A DNA stretch of 64,000 nt from positions 94,342 through 158,341 of the forward strand of contig PLCS01000001.1 of the NCBI GenBank assembly GCA_003134855.1, written 5' to 3'. The DNA is from Acidobacteriaceae bacterium. Its GTDB lineage: Bacteria; Acidobacteriota; Terriglobia; Terriglobales; Acidobacteriaceae. Within the stretch, counting starts at the first letter, position 1, and each line of letters opens with the position of its first letter. Below, in pieces: positions 1-9,440 of the stretch. Both the position numbers and the translations under genes were made by a program. The notes beneath the pieces are model-generated. The model had not been told where the DNA came from. It did not search any database and worked only from the letters and a program-made list of their open reading frames with translations.

Positions 1-99
1 ATCAGCCAGCTGTCCCTTGCCAAAATGCCGATCTGATGTCAAGTCAAACAGATGCGCAGAGTGTGCTTCTTGTCTTCTTGTCTGTCTGCGTGTGAAAAG

Positions 100-433
<334 letters not shown>

Positions 434-670
434 GTCGAATTCATCCTAGGGAATGACCGATGGCAATTCGACGAGACACAGAACAACATCAATCTTGCCG
501 TCACAGAGGACGGCCAAAGCGATTGAGTGCTGCGACAATCAAGAATGCAATAAAGAACAACACCAAGTCAGGCCAGACCTGTGACCATCCTGTTTTGTCG
601 TGCAATTTAAGGTAACGAAGGAGTGAACTCGCTGGACTGCTTGTATCGCAAACCTTAAAAGCCGGGAAGG

Positions 671-699
671 TTGACAGGCTGTTGTCTTGCTCGTATAAA
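671..699 (+). promoter_or_regulatory. Consensus sigma-70-like promoter
   Basis: TTGACA at 671-676, a 17-base spacer and TATAAA at 694-699 form a near-perfect housekeeping promoter. Transcription would start near 706, giving a leader of about 105 bases before the VWA gene at 812. The strength of the match suggests high constitutive expression. Confidence 0.75.
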
Positions 700-811
700 A
701 AGAGTCCAGGGCACAAAGTGTCTACTGATCGTCATCAGTTCACTCCAGGCCTTTCTCCCCAGTCCCTCACCCATAAGGTTTCAGCCCTGACATTCCAAGG
801 AGGTATTCGTT

Positions 812-3800
812 ATGTCCTGCAAATCGATCAATATTCAGGCCGGCCAGTTTTCCCCCATGAACTGGTCGCAAACCCTCACAACTACACTTGGCAGCGTAAA
901 AGTCACCTATACGCCTGGCGGCGCTAACCCCGGCATCTCCATCGTGATCGGCGCTGTCACGAGCTTCCTCTCGCAAAGCGCGAACGAATCCTTGCACTAC
1001 ATTCTGTGGGGCGTTGCGACCAATCCTCACTTGCTGCTGCTTTCGGACCAGACCTTAGGCGGCTCCTCCACGCTCACCGTCAGTCTGCAGGAGTTCACGG
1101 GCACGTCGATCGTCAGCCACCTGATCGGGACCGTCAATTCCGATCCTCAGCATCCTCTTCCCGGCGTGCAGGTCAGCCAAGGCAGCGGCGATGCTGTCAT
1201 GGTCTTCTTTGCGACCATATCGGGAGTTGGTCCGGTGGACATGATGCGCGGCGACAATGCGACAGTGTTGTGCTCGCTGGTTGGACCGGTCAATCTGAAC
1301 GTTCAGCTTGTCGGCAACGCGGATACGACCAAGGTTTACATCCAGGACGGCGGTACTGTGCTCACATCCGCAGTCTTCCCCGTGGGCAGCGCAAAGATCA
1401 CCGTTCCCGCGACACAGCCGCTGATCTTTCCCGATGTAGTCATGGGCGGCTGCCCGCAGGTGCCTCCGCAAGAAACGTTCACCATCAAGAACAACGGCAC
1501 GGATTGCCTCATCGTCAGTTCGGTCGGCAGCGTCGCTCCGTATACGTTCGTCGGCGCCAGCCCTGCGCTCCCTGCTACGCTGAGCCCGAATGCCACCTGC
1601 GTCGTCACGCTTGAATTTCAGCCGGGGTCCATCGGAACTTTTAACAACGTCGCTTTGCCGATCACCACCACGCCTCCCAATGGCGACAAGCAGATTACAT
1701 GCTCCGGCAAAGCGCGGCAGGCCGTCACCTCGATTCAGTTTTCTTCCAAGAACATCGTCTTTGCCACCACGCCGTTGGGCTCGTCCGCAAACGCCACGCT
1801 CAAGATCACCAACAATGGTGAAACTCCGCTGAGCGTCTCATTTCCCGCATCGCTTCCCGGCAGCGCGTTTCAGTGGAACTCAGTCAACCAGACGCTGCAG
1901 TGCGGCGCGACTCCCATCAGCGTGCCGATCATCTTCACTCCAACCGTGGAAGGAAGCAATACGGCATCAATATCGGTGACCAGCGGTGCGTCCTCAAGCC
2001 CGGACACCGTCAACCTGAGCGGCGTCGGCTGCGTGGCGCGCGCGCAGATCAGCGTGCCAGCCACCTTCCCTGCTTTCGGTAACCTGGAGCAGGGTTATCG
2101 CCTGGTCCGTCTGATCCATGTCACCAACGGCGGCAACGGCACGCTCAACTTCACCGCCTCGCTTTCCGGGCCCGATGCGGCGCTGTTCGAATTGCTCCCT
2201 GACCCCAGCAATCTCGGCCAGGGCATTCAGTCCGCGCCGTACTCCATTGCACCGACGACTGCCTGCGGAGGCGGCACAGGCACCGGCGACGGAATTGTTG
2301 CGGTCGGCTTCTTCGCCAACGCCACACCGCCGAAGAACGCTGCGGCTACGCTGACCATCGGCAATCACAACGCGACCAACACCACGCAGACGCAGTTCAA
2401 CCTGCCGCTCAACGGGAGCGTCATCGCGGCCGTCCCGGTGGATGCCGTGGCTGTAATCGACCGCTCCGGCAGTATGGGCGACGCGGTCCCCGGCGGAACC
2501 AAAGCTGAGGCAGCGCTCACAGCTTCGCGCCTGCTGCTGAGCCTGCTACCTTCTGATGAAGACCATCGCTTCGGCGCGGTTCGCTTCAACGAGCTGCCCG
2601 ACGCCTTCCTTCCCATCGCGCCGCTCACTTCGGCTTCCCGCGCCGGTATGAATAACGCGCTGACGGCGGCGAACCTCGCCCCCGGCGGCTCTACGGCGAT
2701 TGCCGGTGGAGCGCAGACGGGCATCGACCAGGTGCGAACGCCGCGTAACCCTGCGCCGGCGGTCACCCCACGCAAGATAGTTGTCCTGTTGACCGACGGC
2801 ATGGACAACACGGCGTGGAAGAATCCCGCGGACAATAAGTACTACACCGTCCTGGGCGGCCCATCGATGATTCCACCGTCGACGGTGGTGAACGCGAATG
2901 CGCTGCCTTTGCCAACCGACTGCAAGATCTACACTGTCGGCCTGGGAAAGGACGCGGACATCGACAAGGCTGCGCTCGACGCACTCGCCTCCGCCACGCA
3001 TGCAACATTTCGTGCCGTCGATACGAGCGATCCGGACATCGTTTACCAGCTCATGAAGTACTACACCGAGATTTATCTCGACATCGTCGACATGGCTTCA
3101 CTGCTCGATCCAAAGTTCACCATCAATGCAGGTGACGAGATCGAGTTGCCATTCGACGTGCTGCGCGGCGATGTGAGCGGCATGGTTGTGATGTATGACA
3201 TCGAAGGCATCCGCTTGCCGTTCTGGCTGCGCTCGCCGAAAGGAGAGATCGTCGACGTCAGTTCCATTCCACCGGGCTTCGCCGTGCGCTCCGGCTTCAC
3301 CGAGAAGTCTCGCTACCTCGAATTCAAGATGCCGGTCGGCGAGCCCAAGCGTTACGCCGGCACCTGGACACTGATCGTGCAGCACAACAAGATGGCCTGC
3401 ACTGGCAACCCGCTCGCAGGCAAAGGACACCAGCTCGGCTTTTTGCCCGAACGCTGCGCGCACGAATACACCAAGCCCATCTCCTTCGGCGTTGCGATCG
3501 GCGTCGGGTCGAACTTCCGCATGCAGCCCTACGTCACGCCGCAGAAGGTATACGTCGGCGACCCCATCTGGGTCGATGCTGCCGTGGCCGAAGCGGGGCT
3601 GCCGGTCACCGGATGCGCCGTCACCTGCACGGTCACCGCGCCTTCCGGCACCCAGTGGGACCTCACGCTCAAGGACGACGGTCAGCACAACGACGGTGAA
3701 CAGAACGACGGCGAGTACGCCGAGACGTTCCGCTTTACCTCGCAGCCTGGAAGCTACGACTTTCTCTTTCGGGCTGTTGGTCATAGCCACGCCGGTGAGC

Positions 3801-3961
3801 CGGTCACGCGCGAGTCGACGTTGTCGAAGTACGTGTGGCCTATCGGCAAATCACCGGGCGAGCCGCCGACGCAAGACCCATGCTGCGACCGGTTGCTGGC
3901 GCTGGGTCGTGAGCAGTTGGCTATTCTGACCAAGCTGGCTGCGGAGTTGAAAGGGAAATGA
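812..3961 (+). CDS. Large VWA-domain protein with Ig-like (ASH/choice-of-anchor D type) repeats
   Basis: 1049 residues, starting at an ATG preceded by a strong AAGGAGG. The first 190 residues are not recognised. Residues of roughly 195-410 form at least two beta-sandwich repeats of the ASPM-SPD2-Hydin type. A von Willebrand factor A domain follows at about 540-755, with the metal-binding DRSGS motif near residue 550, a conserved Thr and an LLTDG segment. The C-terminal 150 residues contain a DDG...DGEY pattern like the bacterial 'choice-of-anchor X' modules. No signal peptide or membrane segment is evident, so export would need another route. A role in adhesion or protein-protein assembly is inferred from the domains only. 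It is the sole gene of element A. Confidence 0.8.
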   Translation: MSCKSINIQAGQFSPMNWSQTLTTTLGSVKVTYTPGGANPGISIVIGAVTSFLSQSANESLHYILWGVATNPHLLLLSDQTLGGSSTLTVSLQEFTGTSIVSHLIGTVNSDPQHPLPGVQVSQGSGDAVMVFFATISGVGPVDMMRGDNATVLCSLVGPVNLNVQLVGNADTTKVYIQDGGTVLTSAVFPVGSAKITVPATQPLIFPDVVMGGCPQVPPQETFTIKNNGTDCLIVSSVGSVAPYTFVGASPALPATLSPNATCVVTLEFQPGSIGTFNNVALPITTTPPNGDKQITCSGKARQAVTSIQFSSKNIVFATTPLGSSANATLKITNNGETPLSVSFPASLPGSAFQWNSVNQTLQCGATPISVPIIFTPTVEGSNTASISVTSGASSSPDTVNLSGVGCVARAQISVPATFPAFGNLEQGYRLVRLIHVTNGGNGTLNFTASLSGPDAALFELLPDPSNLGQGIQSAPYSIAPTTACGGGTGTGDGIVAVGFFANATPPKNAAATLTIGNHNATNTTQTQFNLPLNGSVIAAVPVDAVAVIDRSGSMGDAVPGGTKAEAALTASRLLLSLLPSDEDHRFGAVRFNELPDAFLPIAPLTSASRAGMNNALTAANLAPGGSTAIAGGAQTGIDQVRTPRNPAPAVTPRKIVVLLTDGMDNTAWKNPADNKYYTVLGGPSMIPPSTVVNANALPLPTDCKIYTVGLGKDADIDKAALDALASATHATFRAVDTSDPDIVYQLMKYYTEIYLDIVDMASLLDPKFTINAGDEIELPFDVLRGDVSGMVVMYDIEGIRLPFWLRSPKGEIVDVSSIPPGFAVRSGFTEKSRYLEFKMPVGEPKRYAGTWTLIVQHNKMACTGNPLAGKGHQLGFLPERCAHEYTKPISFGVAIGVGSNFRMQPYVTPQKVYVGDPIWVDAAVAEAGLPVTGCAVTCTVTAPSGTQWDLTLKDDGQHNDGEQNDGEYAETFRFTSQPGSYDFLFRAVGHSHAGEPVTRESTLSKYVWPIGKSPGEPPTQDPCCDRLLALGREQLAILTKLAAELKGK

Positions 3962-4067
3962 GCTGAATCCGAACCACCTCGCCTCGATGGTGGGTGGCGC
4001 AGGTCTGACCAATAAAGTTTGGGTGGCCCTCGATACGGTCGAAAGCTTTGTCAAGCGCAAAAATTCC

Positions 4068-4094
4068 GGGCGGTGCGTAAGCACCGCCCCTTTT
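4068..4094 (+). terminator. Intrinsic terminator after the VWA gene
   Basis: GGGCGGTGC (4068-4076), a GTAA loop and GCACCGCCC (4081-4089), followed by C and TTTT. This is a perfect 9-bp stem, 106 bases after the stop codon. Confidence 0.75.
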
Positions 4095-4208
4095 GCCAGC
4101 TTGGTTGAGGTGTCCCTCGCAAAAATTCCGATCTGCTGTTGAATAAAATAGATAGGCAGCGTATCCAGCTTGACTGTCTGGGTGTAAAACTGGATCATCT
4201 CTTCCGAC

Positions 4209-4439
4209 TGTAGATTTTTTTGTAGATGGTCTTGCATCCAAGATTCGACTAGGAACCCAATAATGACGCGCATTCCGGTACCAGGACACCTGGTCCCGAA
4301 CCAGCTTTCGCCGTTTATTGAAGTCAGTTGAAATTGCGTGAAATTAACTGCTTTGTATTGAAAATGTTGCGGCCATTTCGTTGAAAGTTGTAGTTCTGGA
4401 TTGTTCTTGGGTGTTTTGACCGCTACAATTTCGACTACA
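4209..4439. repeat. Element junction R2 (core and arms; tRNA 3' part missing)
   Basis: The 15-base core CTGGTCCCGAACCAG is at 4290-4304. TGTAGAT lies at 4209-4215 and 4221-4227 (12-bp period), and the inverted pair lies at 4421-4427 and 4433-4439, again 117 bases beyond the core. The left-arm-to-core distance is 81 bases, against 168 in R1 and R3. The 87 missing bases include the tRNA 3' segment, as if a deletion occurred between two CCTGGTC copies that remain separate in R3. The gap 4440-4830 has no recognisable gene. Confidence 0.75.
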
Positions 4440-4830
4440 GTCGTAATACTTCACGGCATAATCCTGTGACGATTAGAAGTTCCCCTCCGCGTCGGCGACT
4501 ATCGCGCCCGCTTCCACAATCACGGTGACTCTATCCTCATGGCCTAGCAGTTTCCGGTTTGCACGTGACTCAGAAGCGATCTGGAGACTGGTCGAGCAGC
4601 GCCCTCTGATAGTCCACAGTTTATGGACCCTAGCCGACTTCCCGGGACAAATCCAGGCCTACAACTCTCCGAATGGTGGACGAAAAGGAGACCGAACGAT
4701 TTCCGGACTGGCGGTATTCCCTTCTTGCGGCTTCAGATCATGTGAAGCACACCGCGCCAATTGCGAGGCAAATTCCGGTTTGCCTCAACGGGATCTTTAA
4801 CACGTCGCTTTTGAAGGCCTTAGATACGCC

Positions 4831-4846
4831 TGTGATAAAAGTCATA
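4831..4846 (+). promoter_or_regulatory. Candidate Crp/Fnr-type operator (site 1)
   Basis: TGTGATAAAAGTCATA fits the GTGA-N6-TCAC geometry of Crp/Fnr-family sites, less perfectly than the two sites at 7892 and 8646. It lies about 50 bases before the polyferredoxin start. Confidence 0.4.
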
Positions 4847-4897
4847 GCTCGTGCTCTGCCCCTTCACTACTCTTCAATGCAGAAGGAAGAAGAGGAC

Positions 4898-5992
4898 ATG
4901 AGCACACAGACGGCAGAGGAAGTTTCTTTACGCGGAGAGAAGAACACGCTAATCCGCCGGTCCAAGCCAGACCGCTCGCAGCGTATCAGACAGATTGTCC
5001 AATGGTCGTTTGTAGCGTTGAATGGATGGCTGGGCGTGCAGTTCTATTTGTGGGTCCGTTACTTCGAGCGGGGCGGCGAGAGCCTCTATGTGCCTCGTCC
5101 ATCTGGGGTGGAGGGATGGCTGCCCATCGCTGGCCTGATGAACTCCAAGTATTTCCTGCTCACCGGGCGCGTGCCGACGATCCATCCGGCGGCCATGTTT
5201 TTGTTCATGGCTTTCCTGCTGATGAGTCTCCTTCTGAAAAAGGCCTTCTGCGCGTGGCTATGCCCGGTGGGAACGCTCTCGGAAGTTCTGTGGAAGCTAG
5301 GCCGCAGAGTCTTCGGGCGCAATTTGCGACTGCCTCGCTGGGCCGACCTTCCGCTGCGAGGGCTGAAATACTTGTTGCTCGGATTCTTCGTCTTCGTCAT
5401 CGGCGGTATGTCCGCCGAAGCCCTGGAGAGTTTCATGCAAACGCCCTATGGCCTTGTCGCGGACGTGAAGATGCTGAATTTCTTTCGCGAGATGGGGCAG
5501 ACGGCGGTGATTGTCATTGCTCTGCTGGTTATACTCTCCATGCTGGTCGAGAACTTCTGGTGCCGGTATCTCTGTCCTTATGGTGCGCTGATGGGGCTGG
5601 TCTCGCTGCTGAGTCCGGTTAAGATTCGCCGTGACGTTGATGCTTGCATCGATTGCGGGAAGTGCGCGCGCGCCTGCCCGGCTGGTTTGCCGGTGGACCG
5701 CCTGATGCAGATTCGGTCGGCGGAGTGCAGCGCGTGCATGGTCTGCGTGGCGGCGTGCCCCGCCCAAAATGCACTTCAGTTTGCGTTGCCGCCGAGGCAA
5801 ACCACGACGCCAGCGCGGCGCTGGTTCGGTCGCGCTCTCGGGCCTCTGGCCGTCATTGGCATTCTCGCCTATATCTTCCTGGCGACCATTCTGCTTGCCA
5901 GGGTCACGAGTCACTGGCAGACAAACATTCCCCGCGCCGTCTACATGAACCTGGTTCCGCAAGCGAACGAATTGACCCACCCAGGTATGTAA
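4898..5992 (+). CDS. NapH/NosR-type membrane polyferredoxin (4Fe-4S protein)
   Basis: 364 residues from the ATG at 4898; a longer upstream reading frame exists, but its first 75 codons look non-coding. After an N-terminal cytosolic stretch come about five membrane segments. Two CxxxCP motifs (CAWLCP and CRYLCP) sit at membrane ends, and two classical ferredoxin clusters follow (CIDCGKCARACP and CSACMVCVAACP). This is the architecture of NapH, NosR C-terminus and CcoG-like proteins, which pass electrons from quinols to periplasmic reductases or help assemble metal centres. No Nap or Nos reductase is nearby, so the partner may be qNOR or a maturation pathway. Possibly regulated from the palindrome at 4831. 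Confidence 0.8.
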   Translation: MSTQTAEEVSLRGEKNTLIRRSKPDRSQRIRQIVQWSFVALNGWLGVQFYLWVRYFERGGESLYVPRPSGVEGWLPIAGLMNSKYFLLTGRVPTIHPAAMFLFMAFLLMSLLLKKAFCAWLCPVGTLSEVLWKLGRRVFGRNLRLPRWADLPLRGLKYLLLGFFVFVIGGMSAEALESFMQTPYGLVADVKMLNFFREMGQTAVIVIALLVILSMLVENFWCRYLCPYGALMGLVSLLSPVKIRRDVDACIDCGKCARACPAGLPVDRLMQIRSAECSACMVCVAACPAQNALQFALPPRQTTTPARRWFGRALGPLAVIGILAYIFLATILLARVTSHWQTNIPRAVYMNLVPQANELTHPGM

Positions 5993-6090
5993 GAGTGTGC
6001 CGCACGAAGAGATCTTCAGCATCGTTACCCGGTCTGACTTGCGAAGACTATTCTTCAATCGCGCGCAGCGGCGCGTCCCTGAAGCTTGAT

Positions 6091-6624
6091 TTATTTCCGC
6101 CGTGCTTGGAATTCTTGGCCGATGGCTGCGATCGTTTGGCTGTCCAGCATCTCTGTTGCACGTGGGAAGACGGTCTTTTCCTCGATCTGAATATGTTCCT
6201 CGTAAAGGTGCTTGAGCTGTTCCGTACCGCATCGCAGCCGCAGTTCGTCTTCCGGACTCAGCACGCCAGCCGCAATCCACACCGAGTAGAGAGTATCCAC
6301 CATCGCGTGCAGATCATTGGCGTTGCGATGGTCGTTTTCGAGTCCGCTAATCTCCTGGAATTTCCCGGTAGTGGATTCTGCGCGGAGCCGGGGAAACAGA
6401 GATTCTTCTTCGTCCGCGGTGTGACGCAACCCGCCCACGCGAAAGTACTGGAGCGCCGATTGAACGGCTGTCACCTCTTCGTCCGTCAAATCTCTGTTCC
6501 GGGCGCGATCTGCCACCACACAGAGAAGATGGAGAAAACGCTCAATCCTGCGATGGCAGTCGATGAGCATACCAATCGGGTCGTCAAAGCCGCTATCCGG
6601 CTTCGCACCTATCTGTATCGCCAT
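6091..6624 (-). CDS. Hemerythrin HHE cation-binding domain protein
   Basis: 177 residues with the His/Glu spacing of a four-helix hemerythrin: DCHRRIERF near residue 23, HTADEEESLFPRL near 68, ENDHRNAN near 97 and EEHIQIEEKTVFPRA near 143. These would bind a diiron centre. The start has a clear GAGGAGA. It lies 84 bases downstream of the radical SAM gene on the same strand and is probably cotranscribed. In this setting it may bind O2 or NO, or deliver iron for cluster repair, as RIC is proposed to do; this is inference from the family and context. Confidence 0.85.
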   Translation of the reverse strand: MAIQIGAKPDSGFDDPIGMLIDCHRRIERFLHLLCVVADRARNRDLTDEEVTAVQSALQYFRVGGLRHTADEEESLFPRLRAESTTGKFQEISGLENDHRNANDLHAMVDTLYSVWIAAGVLSPEDELRLRCGTEQLKHLYEEHIQIEEKTVFPRATEMLDSQTIAAIGQEFQARRK

Positions 6625-6708
6625 CTTCTACTCTCCTCTGTACCCGGCCATTGAGAAATGGCAACTTCATTATTGCAACATTGGCGCAAAACTTCACCCG
6701 CAATTCAC

Positions 6709-7857
6709 TCACGCTTCCGGCAGCACATGAAGAGTCGAGGCTCTTCTTACACTCGGAGAAGGCTGAATGTAACCTTTGGGAATGTAGCTGCAGCAAGGCT
6801 CTTCTGCGTTCGGATTGCCTGTCAGTGCATAGGCGCGGGCTCGCGAACCGCCGCAGATTTCCTTGAATTCGCAAGCGCCACATTTCCCTTCCAGTTTTGA
6901 CGTATCTCTCAGACTTTGAAACAGCGGCGATTTGCGGTAAATCTCGCCCAATGGCTGGTGGCGGATGTTGCCCGCCGACAGCGGAAGAAACCCGCTGGGG
7001 AAAACTTCTCCCGTGTGCGAGATGAACACAAATCCCTTGCCGTCGTTCAGGCCACGCGGCGCGCGGCCAATGTTGTCCTCTGCTTTTACTTGAGTTGCGT
7101 GTATGCCGGCGCCGGCCCTGCGTTCGGCGACTATCTGCTGCAACAGAAAGCGCCTGTAATGCTGCGCCTCGGTGGTCTTGATGTCGAAGATGGCATTCTT
7201 TGAGAGACTGTAGATCTTCGCGAAAACTTGCTCGAACTCGTCGGCGTCCAGCAGATCGTCGAGTTTTCCCCGCCCCGTGGGGACCAGAAAGAAAACGCTC
7301 CACAGTGCTATCTTCAGGCTCTCCATCAACGCGACGATGGCGTCGATCTCAGCAATATTCCTACGGCTGAAAGTCGTGTTGATTTGAACGGGCAGGCCAA
7401 TCTCGTTTGCCCAGCGAACCGCGTCGAGCGTGCGCGCGAATGAGCCGGTCATCCCTCTAAATGCGTCGTGAGTATTTGCGCTCGCGCCGTCCATGCTTAC
7501 TGCAAGCCGGGCCAGTCCAGCCTCCTTGAGCCGGACAACAATCTCCCGTGTCAGCAGCGGCGTTGCGCTCGGTGTGAGGGATACGCGAACTCCGGCGGAA
7601 TGAGCATGGCCGATCAACTCGAATAAGTCGGGCCGCTTGATGGGGTCGCCTCCTGTGAGCACGAAAACCGGGACTTGCAAAGCTGCAATCTGATCGATCA
7701 GGCGCTTGCCCTCATCTGTGCTGAGTTCCATGGGGTGGCGATCCGGCTGGGCGGAGGCGCGGCAATGCACACACGCCAGGTCACAGGCCTGCGTCACTTC
7801 CCAGATGGCGATGAATGGGCGCTCGTTGAAGTCAATCGCGTTGATTTGCGGGTTCAT
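6709..7857 (-). CDS. Radical SAM/SPASM protein (NirJ/AhbD-like)
   Basis: 382 residues from the ATG at 7857; a longer frame extends into the divergent promoter region and is less likely. CDLACVHC near residue 25 is the radical SAM CxxxCxxC motif, followed by a GGDP segment. The C-terminus has a SPASM-type cluster (CGACEFKEICGG ... CC) for an auxiliary Fe-S centre. This resembles the haem-modifying NirJ/AhbD group and peptide-maturing enzymes (TIGR04053-like). It is divergent from the Crp/Fnr gene, with an operator-like palindrome between them. A role in haem or cofactor processing for NO metabolism is inferred; the substrate is unknown. Confidence 0.8.
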   Translation of the reverse strand: MNPQINAIDFNERPFIAIWEVTQACDLACVHCRASAQPDRHPMELSTDEGKRLIDQIAALQVPVFVLTGGDPIKRPDLFELIGHAHSAGVRVSLTPSATPLLTREIVVRLKEAGLARLAVSMDGASANTHDAFRGMTGSFARTLDAVRWANEIGLPVQINTTFSRRNIAEIDAIVALMESLKIALWSVFFLVPTGRGKLDDLLDADEFEQVFAKIYSLSKNAIFDIKTTEAQHYRRFLLQQIVAERRAGAGIHATQVKAEDNIGRAPRGLNDGKGFVFISHTGEVFPSGFLPLSAGNIRHQPLGEIYRKSPLFQSLRDTSKLEGKCGACEFKEICGGSRARAYALTGNPNAEEPCCSYIPKGYIQPSPSVRRASTLHVLPEA

Positions 7858-7891
7858 GGCCTTATGAGACTGCGGCAGCGGCATCCAGCGC

Positions 7892-7907
7892 AGTGACCAA
7901 AGTCGCT
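7892..7907. promoter_or_regulatory. Candidate Crp/Fnr operator between divergent genes (site 2)
   Basis: AGTGACCAAAGTCGCT has 6-bp arms with one mismatch around a 4-base centre. It lies midway between the radical SAM start (7857) and the regulator start (7926), so it could control both and autoregulate. Confidence 0.5.
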
Positions 7908-7925
7908 TCCTGCTAGAATTTCCGA

Positions 7926-8630
7926 GTGACCTCTCAACGCACCGATCTCGCCGCCGTTCTTGGAAAGACCGCATTACTGTCCAGCCTTTCGCAACCTGAG
8001 CTGCAAATGCTCGCCGCCCGATCAGTGCGCAAGCTATTCAGCGCAGGCGAATTGCTGTTTTCTGAAGGCGAGCCGTGCAATGGACTGCATATTATTGCGC
8101 GGGGCAAGGTTCGCCTCTTCAAGACCTCCGTGAGCGGCCGGGAACAGGTGCTGTCTTTGAACGTCTCCGGCGAGTCTGTCGCCGAGATACCCGTCTTCGA
8201 CGGCGGTCCCTACCCTGCCTCCGCGGTAGCCCTCGAAGAAACGGAGATTGTCTTCATCTCGCGGCGCGACTTTAACGCCTATTGCCTTGAGCATCCCGAG
8301 GTTCCACTGAAAGTACTGACCGTGGTCGGCGCCCGGCTGCGAAACCTCGTGGGTATCATCGAGGAGTTGTCGTTCACCACGATTCGCCAGCGGCTCATTT
8401 CCCTTTTGCTCAAACTCGCTCAAAGCGAGGGCAGGAAGACCGCGCGTGGCATTGAGTTTCAACTGCCAGCGAGCCATCAAGAGCTTGCCAACCAGCTGGG
8501 AACGGTGCGCGAGTTGATCTCCCGAAACCTCATGCGGTTACAGGCCGAAGGGCTTTTGGATGTGGATGCGCGGCAGATCGTGGTGAAGGACGTCGAGGGT
8601 CTGAACGCCATTTTGGATACAGCATCGTAG
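7926..8630 (+). CDS. Crp/Fnr-family transcriptional regulator
   Basis: 234 residues with a GTG start. A cyclic-nucleotide-type beta-roll sensor (about 20-125) includes FSEGEPCNGLHIIARGKVRL. A long dimerisation helix follows, then a winged helix with the recognition helix in the VRELISRNLMRLQ segment (about 185-205). There is no N-terminal four-cysteine cluster, so it is not a classical oxygen-sensing FNR. It resembles the Dnr/NnrR group, which senses NO through haem. Its position among NO genes and the three matching palindromes suggest it controls this island. Confidence 0.85.
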   Translation: MTSQRTDLAAVLGKTALLSSLSQPELQMLAARSVRKLFSAGELLFSEGEPCNGLHIIARGKVRLFKTSVSGREQVLSLNVSGESVAEIPVFDGGPYPASAVALEETEIVFISRRDFNAYCLEHPEVPLKVLTVVGARLRNLVGIIEELSFTTIRQRLISLLLKLAQSEGRKTARGIEFQLPASHQELANQLGTVRELISRNLMRLQAEGLLDVDARQIVVKDVEGLNAILDTAS

Positions 8631-8645
8631 CCGGTTTTAACTCCG

Positions 8646-8661
8646 AGTGACATAAGTTACT
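8646..8661 (+). promoter_or_regulatory. Candidate Crp/Fnr operator before ric (site 3)
   Basis: AGTGACATAAGTTACT has 6-bp arms with one mismatch and the GTGA-N6-TCAC-like geometry. It lies 46 bases upstream of the RIC start. Confidence 0.5.
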
Positions 8662-8706
8662 GCGTGCCGGTTGGCCATTCGCTACTGTTGCAGGTGGAGA
8701 GTGCCC

Positions 8707-9438
8707 ATGCCTACCTCAACACAGTCCGTTCGCGAGATCGTTGCCACGCAGCCATCCGCAGCCAAAGTATTTCAACGCTTCGACATCGACCTGTGCTCAC
8801 AAGCCGAGAAATCGCTCGACGGCGCGTGTGCCGATCTGCAACTCTCGATCGATCAAGTCCTCGAAAAGCTTGCCGACGCTGAGACTCAGAAATGCGGTGG
8901 TCCGCCTGTAGATCCCGCAAGCCTGCCCATCGGCCGGTTGATTCAACATATCGTTCGTGTCCATCACCAGTATGTTCGCCAGGAGTTGCCGAAACTGGCC
9001 GAGATGGCCCAGAAGCTTGCGGCCAAGCGAAGCGATCGCGCTCCTGAACTGAAGAATGTCGAGGAGTTGCTCGAAGCACTTCGTGCCGAGATGTTCGCGC
9101 ACATTCAGAAAGAGGAGCAGGTCCTGTTTCCATTCATCTCTCAGATGGATCAGGATTCGATCGTCGCCTATCCGCCCGCCCATGCATGCTTCCGCTCGGT
9201 TGCTCATCCTGTTTCAAAGATGATGCAGGAACATGAGTCCGCCAATCAAATTGTTGCTGAACTCCGCCGCCTCACTCTTGATTTTCAACCGCCTGAGTGG
9301 GCCTGCGCCACACACATTACGCTTTTTGCCGGACTCCGCGAATTTGAAACTGACCTCAAGCAGCATGTTCATCTTGAAAACGACGTGCTTTTCCCCCGCG
9401 CCATCGAACTGGAAGCCGAACTGAACAGCCGGGGATAG
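8707..9438 (+). CDS. ric: Iron-sulfur cluster repair di-iron protein (RIC, ScdA/YtfE family)
   Basis: 243 residues from the ATG at 8707, behind GGTGGAGA. The N-terminal 60 residues are a ScdA_N (DUF542) domain with the usual SVREIV opening and a central Cys. The C-terminal hemerythrin-like bundle has spaced histidines and glutamates (HIVRVHHQYVRQELP, HIQKEEQVLFPF, EHESANQIV, HVHLENDVLFPR). The family repairs Fe-S clusters damaged by NO or oxidants and may reduce NO itself. NnrS follows after two bases, so the two are translationally linked. Confidence 0.88.
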   Translation: MPTSTQSVREIVATQPSAAKVFQRFDIDLCSQAEKSLDGACADLQLSIDQVLEKLADAETQKCGGPPVDPASLPIGRLIQHIVRVHHQYVRQELPKLAEMAQKLAAKRSDRAPELKNVEELLEALRAEMFAHIQKEEQVLFPFISQMDQDSIVAYPPAHACFRSVAHPVSKMMQEHESANQIVAELRRLTLDFQPPEWACATHITLFAGLREFETDLKQHVHLENDVLFPRAIELEAELNSRG

Positions 9439-9440
9439 AA

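Noticed and set aside
501..716. Minus-strand frame with a hydrophobic end
   Set aside because: It overlaps the strong plus-strand promoter, has no ribosome site and no recognisable domain.
4673..4897. N-terminal extension of the polyferredoxin gene
   Set aside because: Codons before 4898 look non-coding, and the ATG at 4898 fits the family start.
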